This document shows, in pieces, positions 60,161-64,000 of a stretch of DNA of 64,000 bases; positions within the stretch are counted from its first letter, which is position 1; each line of letters opens with the position of its first letter. Position numbers and translations under genes: made by a program. The stretch spans positions 1 to 64,000 of the forward strand of contig JBBIJX010000003.1 in the NCBI GenBank assembly GCA_037445775.1, in the 5' to 3' direction. Origin of the DNA: JBBUX01 sp037445775 (GTDB lineage: Bacteria > Actinomycetota > Coriobacteriia > Anaerosomatales > PHET01). The notes below the pieces were generated by a model. That model did not search any database. It was not told the DNA's origin and saw only the letters and a list, made by a program, of their open reading frames with translations.

Positions 60161-61315
60161 CTACCCCATCAGCCAGTGCTTGAGCTTCTCGAGCGGGCCT
60201 TGTTCGTGCCGCGTCGCATCGCCGAGCTCCTCGGAGAGCTCACGGAGGAGTTCCTTCTGGCGCTTCGAGAGCTTCTTGGGGATCTCGACGCCCACATGCA
60301 CGATCAGATCGCCGCGGCCTGCGTTTCGCGTGCGAGGCATGCCGCGGCCCTTCACGCGAATCGTGTCTCCGTGCTGCGAGCCCGCCGGTATCGCCACCTC
60401 GTTGTCTTCGAGGATGCCGCACGCGGTGATCTCGGCGCCGAGCGCCGCCTGCGTGAACGAGATGGTCGCCTTGCAGTGCAGGTCGTCGCCCTCGCGATGA
60501 AGGTACTCGTGGGGCGCGACGCGCACGGTGATGATGAGATCGCCGGCCTGCGCGCCGCGGATGCCCGCCTCGCCAAGAGCGCGCAACCGGATCTGCTGGC
60601 CGTCGTGGATGCCCGCGGGAACGGTGACGTTGACGTGCTGACGGTCGGGCACGCGCCCGGAGCCTTCGCACTCCTCACAAGGGTTCTCCACGACGCGACC
60701 GGTCGCGCCGCAACGCTGACAGGGTGTCGACGTCTGCATCACGCCCAGAAACGTCCGGTGCTCTGTCATGCGCTGCCCTGTGCCTCGGCAGTCCGGGCAG
60801 GTCACGACGTTGCCTCCGCCCGTAGCCCCCGAGCCGCTGCAGGCATCGCATGTGGTGAGGCGGTTGACGGCGATCTCGCGCTCGACGCCGGTCGCGGCCT
60901 CCTCGAGGGTCACAGTGAGCTGCATCGCCATGTCGCGACCCTCACGCCGAACACCGCGAGCCGCACCCGCGACACCGCCGAAGAAGGCGGAGAAGATGTC
61001 GCCCATGCCGAAGCCGCCGCCACCGAACAGGTCGTTCAGATCCACATACCCGCCGTATGCGCCACCGCCCGGACCGGCGCCACCGCGTCCCACAGTGCCG
61101 AAGCGGTCGTACTGCTCCTTCTTCTGGTGATCGGACAGCACGTCGTAGGCCTCATTGACCTCCTTGAAGCGCTCCTCCGCGTCCGGCGCCTTGTTCACGT
61201 CCGGATGGTACTCCCGGGCTTTGCGCCGGAACGCCTTCTTGATCTCCTCGTGTGAGGCGTCGCGCGCCACGCCGAGCACCTCGTAGTAGTCCCTCGTCCC
61301 AGCTGGCACGGTCAC
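60161..61315 (-). CDS. dnaJ: Chaperone protein DnaJ
   Basis: DnaJ stimulates DnaK ATPase and delivers clients. The 384-residue protein has a J domain (DYYEVLGVARDASHEEIKKA, HPD in YHPDVNK), a Gly-rich region, and the four CxxCxGxG zinc motifs CDACSGSG, CPDCRGTG, CQRCGATG and CEECEGSG. C-terminal substrate-binding domains follow. The GTG overlaps the hrcA stop as GTGA, so dnaJ is in the HrcA/CIRCE operon. No dnaK or grpE is in the window. Confidence 0.95.
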   Translation of the reverse strand: MTVPAGTRDYYEVLGVARDASHEEIKKAFRRKAREYHPDVNKAPDAEERFKEVNEAYDVLSDHQKKEQYDRFGTVGRGGAGPGGGAYGGYVDLNDLFGGGGFGMGDIFSAFFGGVAGAARGVRREGRDMAMQLTVTLEEAATGVEREIAVNRLTTCDACSGSGATGGGNVVTCPDCRGTGQRMTEHRTFLGVMQTSTPCQRCGATGRVVENPCEECEGSGRVPDRQHVNVTVPAGIHDGQQIRLRALGEAGIRGAQAGDLIITVRVAPHEYLHREGDDLHCKATISFTQAALGAEITACGILEDNEVAIPAGSQHGDTIRVKGRGMPRTRNAGRGDLIVHVGVEIPKKLSKRQKELLRELSEELGDATRHEQGPLEKLKHWLMG

Positions 61316-62385
61316 GCTCCTCGCATGGCTTCAGAGAGCTCCCGGGCGACCGCACGAACGGCCCCCATCGCTCGTTGGTAGTCCATTCGTGTGGGCCCTA
61401 CGACGCCCACGAGTCCCTGTGACGAGTCGCCCGCCGAGTACGCCGAGGCGACGATCGACACGTTGCCGAGTTCGCTGCGCTGGTTCTCATGTCCTATGCG
61501 CACCGTGACATCGCGCGACGATAGCGCAACTGAGAGCGCCTCGAGCACCGCGATACCATCCTCGAGGAACTCGATCAGAGGGCGCACGCGGTCCGCATCG
61601 TGGAACTCGGGATGCGCGAGCAATGCGGGCACGCCTCCGTGATGGAGCCGGTCTCGGTCGGCCTCTGAGAGCGCGTCGAGAATCTCGTCGAGCACGCGCG
61701 CCATGAGCGCGGTGTCGATGGCGGCTCCCCTGCCGCTCGCCCTCGCCGCGCCGACGAGCGCCGATCCACTCCCGCGCGTGTCGAGGGCTGCGCGCAAGGG
61801 GCGGATCTCGTCCGCACGCTTGCCCACGACCGCGGCGTTGAGCGCGCGCTCCATACGTGCGAGCGCCTCGGGCGCAGCCTCTTCGTCGAGCTCGATGGCC
61901 CGGTTCACGACCTGCCCCGACTCGGTGATCAGTACGAACAACGCGCGGCGCGGTGCGAGCGACAGCAGGTCGATACGCTTGACGCGCGAGATGCGCACCG
62001 ATGGAGCGATCGTGAGCGCAAGGCAGTCAGTCAGGCGCGTCAACGCGACCGATGTCTCGCGCATGAGCTCGTCGACCTCAGCGGCATGGGCGAGTCGCGC
62101 GGTTGGATCAACGCATTCGCCGGCGTCATCGGCGCTCTGTGCACGCGCGAGCAGGTCGTCGACGAAGCTGCGGTACCCGCTGTCGGTGGGAACCCGGCCC
62201 GCGGAGACGTGCGGCTGGATGACGTAGCCGGTCTCCTCGAGGATGGAGAGCTCTGTCCGCACCGTGGCGGGGCTGCACCCGAGTTCATAGCGCTCGACGA
62301 GCGTACGGCTCCCCACCGGGGTCGCGGACGCGACGTACTCCTCGATGAGCGCTTGCAGGACGCGCCGACGGCGTTCGTTGAGCAT
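61312..62385 (-). CDS. hrcA: Heat-inducible transcription repressor HrcA
   Basis: HrcA binds CIRCE operators and represses chaperone genes until heat or unfolded protein titrates GroEL. The 357-residue protein begins MLNERRRRVLQALIEEYVAS and has the winged-helix VGSRTLVERYELGCSPATVR, then QPHVSAGRVPTDSGYRSFVD, the conserved HrcA block. C-terminal VGVVGPTRMDYQRAMGAV is also typical. A CIRCE element lies about 40 bp upstream, so the gene represses itself and dnaJ. Confidence 0.95.
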   Translation of the reverse strand: MLNERRRRVLQALIEEYVASATPVGSRTLVERYELGCSPATVRTELSILEETGYVIQPHVSAGRVPTDSGYRSFVDDLLARAQSADDAGECVDPTARLAHAAEVDELMRETSVALTRLTDCLALTIAPSVRISRVKRIDLLSLAPRRALFVLITESGQVVNRAIELDEEAAPEALARMERALNAAVVGKRADEIRPLRAALDTRGSGSALVGAARASGRGAAIDTALMARVLDEILDALSEADRDRLHHGGVPALLAHPEFHDADRVRPLIEFLEDGIAVLEALSVALSSRDVTVRIGHENQRSELGNVSIVASAYSAGDSSQGLVGVVGPTRMDYQRAMGAVRAVARELSEAMRGA

Positions 62386-62426
62386 CTGTGGCGCGACCTC
62401 CTCGCTCCTGCCTCGGACACGGAATC

Positions 62427-62451
62427 TGGCACTCGATTATAGCGAGTGCCA
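62427..62451 (-). promoter_or_regulatory. CIRCE operator and -10 box of hrcA-dnaJ
   Basis: TGGCACTC-N9-GAGTGCCA is a perfect inverted repeat close to the CIRCE consensus TTAGCACTC-N9-GAGTGCTAA. On the minus strand a TATAAT (62436-62441) occupies the 9-bp centre, so HrcA bound here would mask the -10 region. The -35 region (TTCCGT, 18 bases upstream of TATAAT) is weak. Confidence 0.9.
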
Positions 62452-62521
62452 AGCACCGCACGGAAGAGCGCTCGACGTCCGTTCTGCGGTCTGCGGTCGT
62501 TCTGCGGTCCGGCTGGTGCGC

Positions 62522-63709
62522 TTACTCGCCCGTCCAGATCCGCGTGAAGATCTCGTTGCCCAGTAGCCATCCCCGCTCGGTGGAACGCCAGCGCTGCTGT
62601 TCGCCATCGCTCAAGCGCTCGACCAAACCCTCGCGCTCAAGGCTCGCAAGTGCACCGCGCGCTCCCGCTGCTTGTGCAAGCTCGTCGGTGATACCGCGGC
62701 TGAGGCGCAGCCCCAGCATCGCGTCCTCGCGTGCGACGGCGTCCGCCGGAAGCGTCTCCAACTCCACCGGGCGTTGCACGCCACTGAGATGGAACGAGGC
62801 GACATCCGTATGCATGGTGAAGCGCACCCGCGCCGCATCTGCGGGGAGATGCCACGCGGGCGGGGCATCGGCGGCGGGCAGCATGCTCGCCGCGGTCGGT
62901 CCTATGCCGAGGTAGGCGCCCCCGCTCCAGTAACGCACATTGTGGCGGCACTCCTCCCCCGGCCTCGCATAGCTCGCGACCTCGTAGCGCTCGTAGCCGG
63001 CGGCGCGCAGCGCCGCCGCGGCGTACGTCATCTGGTCAGCCGCGACATCGGGATCGGGATCAGGCTGTTCGTCCGCCTCCATGAGTGCGAAGAGAGGCGT
63101 GTCCGGCTCGACGCTCAGGGGATACACGCTCACGTGGCCCGCGCCGACCTCGATCGCGTCGTGCACCGTCCACTCCCACGACCCGGGTGTCTGCACAGGT
63201 ATGCCGCACATCAGGTCGAGTGAGAGCCGCAGCCCCGCGTCGCGTACGAGCGCGGCGGTACGCAGCGCGTCACTGGCGGTGTGGCGTCTGCCGAGCCACG
63301 CCAGAACGTCGTCATCAAGGCTCTGGACCCCGAGCGAGATGCGGTTCACGCCCGCCCCAACGAGCGCATCCACGAGCGTCTCGTCAAGCGCGTCCGGATT
63401 CGCCTCGATCGCGACCCTGACGTCCTCGCCGCCACCACATCGTGCGATGACATCCCGGACGAGGTCTGGGAGCGCGCTGCCAAGCAGCGTCGGGGTGCCG
63501 CCACCCACATACACCGTGGGCACATGCCTAAGCAGCCCGCACTCGCGCCAGCCGTCGAGCTCGCGCATCACGGCCTCATGGTAGGCGGCGAAGAGGTACT
63601 GCGCCTCGGCGCTCTGCGGGTCGCACGCGACGGACGCGAAGTCACAGTACGCGCACTTCGACGCGCAGAAGGGCACGTGGATGTAGAGCGACACGCCCTG
63701 GGCACTCAC
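62522..63709 (-). CDS. hemW: Haem chaperone HemW (radical-SAM, formerly coproporphyrinogen oxidase-like)
   Basis: HemW is a membrane-associated radical-SAM protein that binds haem and delivers it to respiratory targets. The 395-residue protein begins LYIHVPFCASKCAYCDF with the CxxxCxxC cluster motif, then VYVGGGTPTLLG, NRISLGVQSLDDDVL and CRHNVRYWSGGAYLGIG, which contains the HNxxYW haem-binding motif that separates HemW from HemN. The C-terminal HemN domain is shortened but present. The GTG overlaps the dus stop. It precedes hrcA, the usual hemW-hrcA order. Confidence 0.93.
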   Translation of the reverse strand: MSAQGVSLYIHVPFCASKCAYCDFASVACDPQSAEAQYLFAAYHEAVMRELDGWRECGLLRHVPTVYVGGGTPTLLGSALPDLVRDVIARCGGGEDVRVAIEANPDALDETLVDALVGAGVNRISLGVQSLDDDVLAWLGRRHTASDALRTAALVRDAGLRLSLDLMCGIPVQTPGSWEWTVHDAIEVGAGHVSVYPLSVEPDTPLFALMEADEQPDPDPDVAADQMTYAAAALRAAGYERYEVASYARPGEECRHNVRYWSGGAYLGIGPTAASMLPAADAPPAWHLPADAARVRFTMHTDVASFHLSGVQRPVELETLPADAVAREDAMLGLRLSRGITDELAQAAGARGALASLEREGLVERLSDGEQQRWRSTERGWLLGNEIFTRIWTGE

Positions 63710-64000
63710 GACAGACCCTCGAGGTAGGCGCGGTACTCGACGAGGATCGCGTCGAGCTCCTCAGGCGTCGTCGTCGAGTTCACGCGTTCGCGGCAGTGGC
63801 TCGCGCCGGGCATGCCGTGCACGTACCACGCGACGTGCTTTCGCATGCGGGCGACCGCGTGCGAGCCCATGAAGTCGACCAGCGCGGCCGCATGTTCGCG
63901 GGCCATGTCGATGCGCTCGAACCAGGTGGGCGGCGCGAGCGTCCTGCCAATGTCGATGAGCGCGCGGGCCTGGGCGAATATCCACGGGTTGCCCTGCGCG
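63706..64000 (-). CDS. dus: tRNA-dihydrouridine synthase, C-terminal part
   Basis: The frame is open from the window edge to a TGA at 63706, giving 97 complete C-terminal residues. QGNPWIFAQARALIDIG matches the end of the FMN-binding TIM barrel of DusB. The helical tRNA-binding domain follows with RKHVAWYVHGMPGASHCRER. The 5' part, with the catalytic cysteine, lies beyond the edge. DusB reduces uridines in the tRNA D-loop. Its stop overlaps the hemW GTG. Confidence 0.88.
   Translation of the reverse strand, partial: AQGNPWIFAQARALIDIGRTLAPPTWFERIDMAREHAAALVDFMGSHAVARMRKHVAWYVHGMPGASHCRERVNSTTTPEELDAILVEYRAYLEGLS

Overview
This is a high-GC bacterial chromosome segment in which every protein gene I can support lies on the minus strand; the only plus-strand gene is tRNA-Asn. 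Genes are packed tightly, with many GTGA, ATGA or TGATG overlaps and frequent GTG starts. High GC combined with a Firmicutes-like order of housekeeping genes (hrcA-dnaJ-rsmE-mtaB, phoH-HD-ybeY-dgkA-cdd-era-deoC-recO-glyQS, dnaG-rpoD), two-subunit GlyRS, a membrane pyrophosphatase and PPDK suggests a deep-branching actinobacterium of Coriobacteriia type. That placement is an inference, not a measurement. I saw no rRNA, insertion sequence, prophage or CRISPR array.

Layout, in increasing coordinates (transcription runs right to left). 1-1191: edge of a probable defence locus, with the N-terminus of an HTH-HsdM methyltransferase coupled to a NYN nuclease-like gene and driven by a promoter buried in three evenly spaced palindromes. 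1439-5313: cobalamin nucleotide-loop genes (cobC-like, cobS, cobT, cobU), interrupted by a vapBC module with its own operator. 5313-9366: rluB, scpB, scpA, trpS and a site-2 protease. 9363-16857: a DHH-CBS-nucleotidyltransferase fusion, pyrimidine-nucleoside phosphorylase, phosphopentomutase, a PilB ATPase and two small orphans. 17123-28335: an 11-gene complex I operon (nuoABCDHIJKLMN) with no nuoEFG. Its nuoI has a complete GltD-type FAD/NAD(P) oxidoreductase inserted between the NuoI arm and the ferredoxin core. A Rex-like box overlaps the operon promoter.

28504-35282: an ABC-F protein, a receiver-PAS protein, tRNA-Val, galE, wecB, an N-acetylmuramoyl-L-alanine amidase, a CAU tRNA and tRNA-Asn. 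35344-41316: rpoD (with an unusual insertion in sigma region 3.0), dnaG and a K+-dependent-type membrane pyrophosphatase. 41444-49493: a dGTPase-like gene, a small membrane protein, PPDK, its regulator and glyQS. 49603-56874: recO, deoC, era, cdd, corC-like, a DgkA-PAP2 fusion, ybeY, an HD hydrolase of PgpH type and phoH. 57045-64000: rarD, mtaB, rsmE, dnaJ, hrcA behind a CIRCE operator, hemW and the 3' part of a dus gene.

Functional themes are B12 nucleotide-loop assembly, deoxynucleoside catabolism (pdp, deoB, deoC, cdd), pyrophosphate-based energy metabolism (HppA, PPDK, PPDK regulator), respiratory electron transfer through an unconventional complex I, and core information processing. The observations I rate most interesting are the NuoI-GltD chimera, the RpoD insertion, and the operator array in front of the NYN/HsdM pair.
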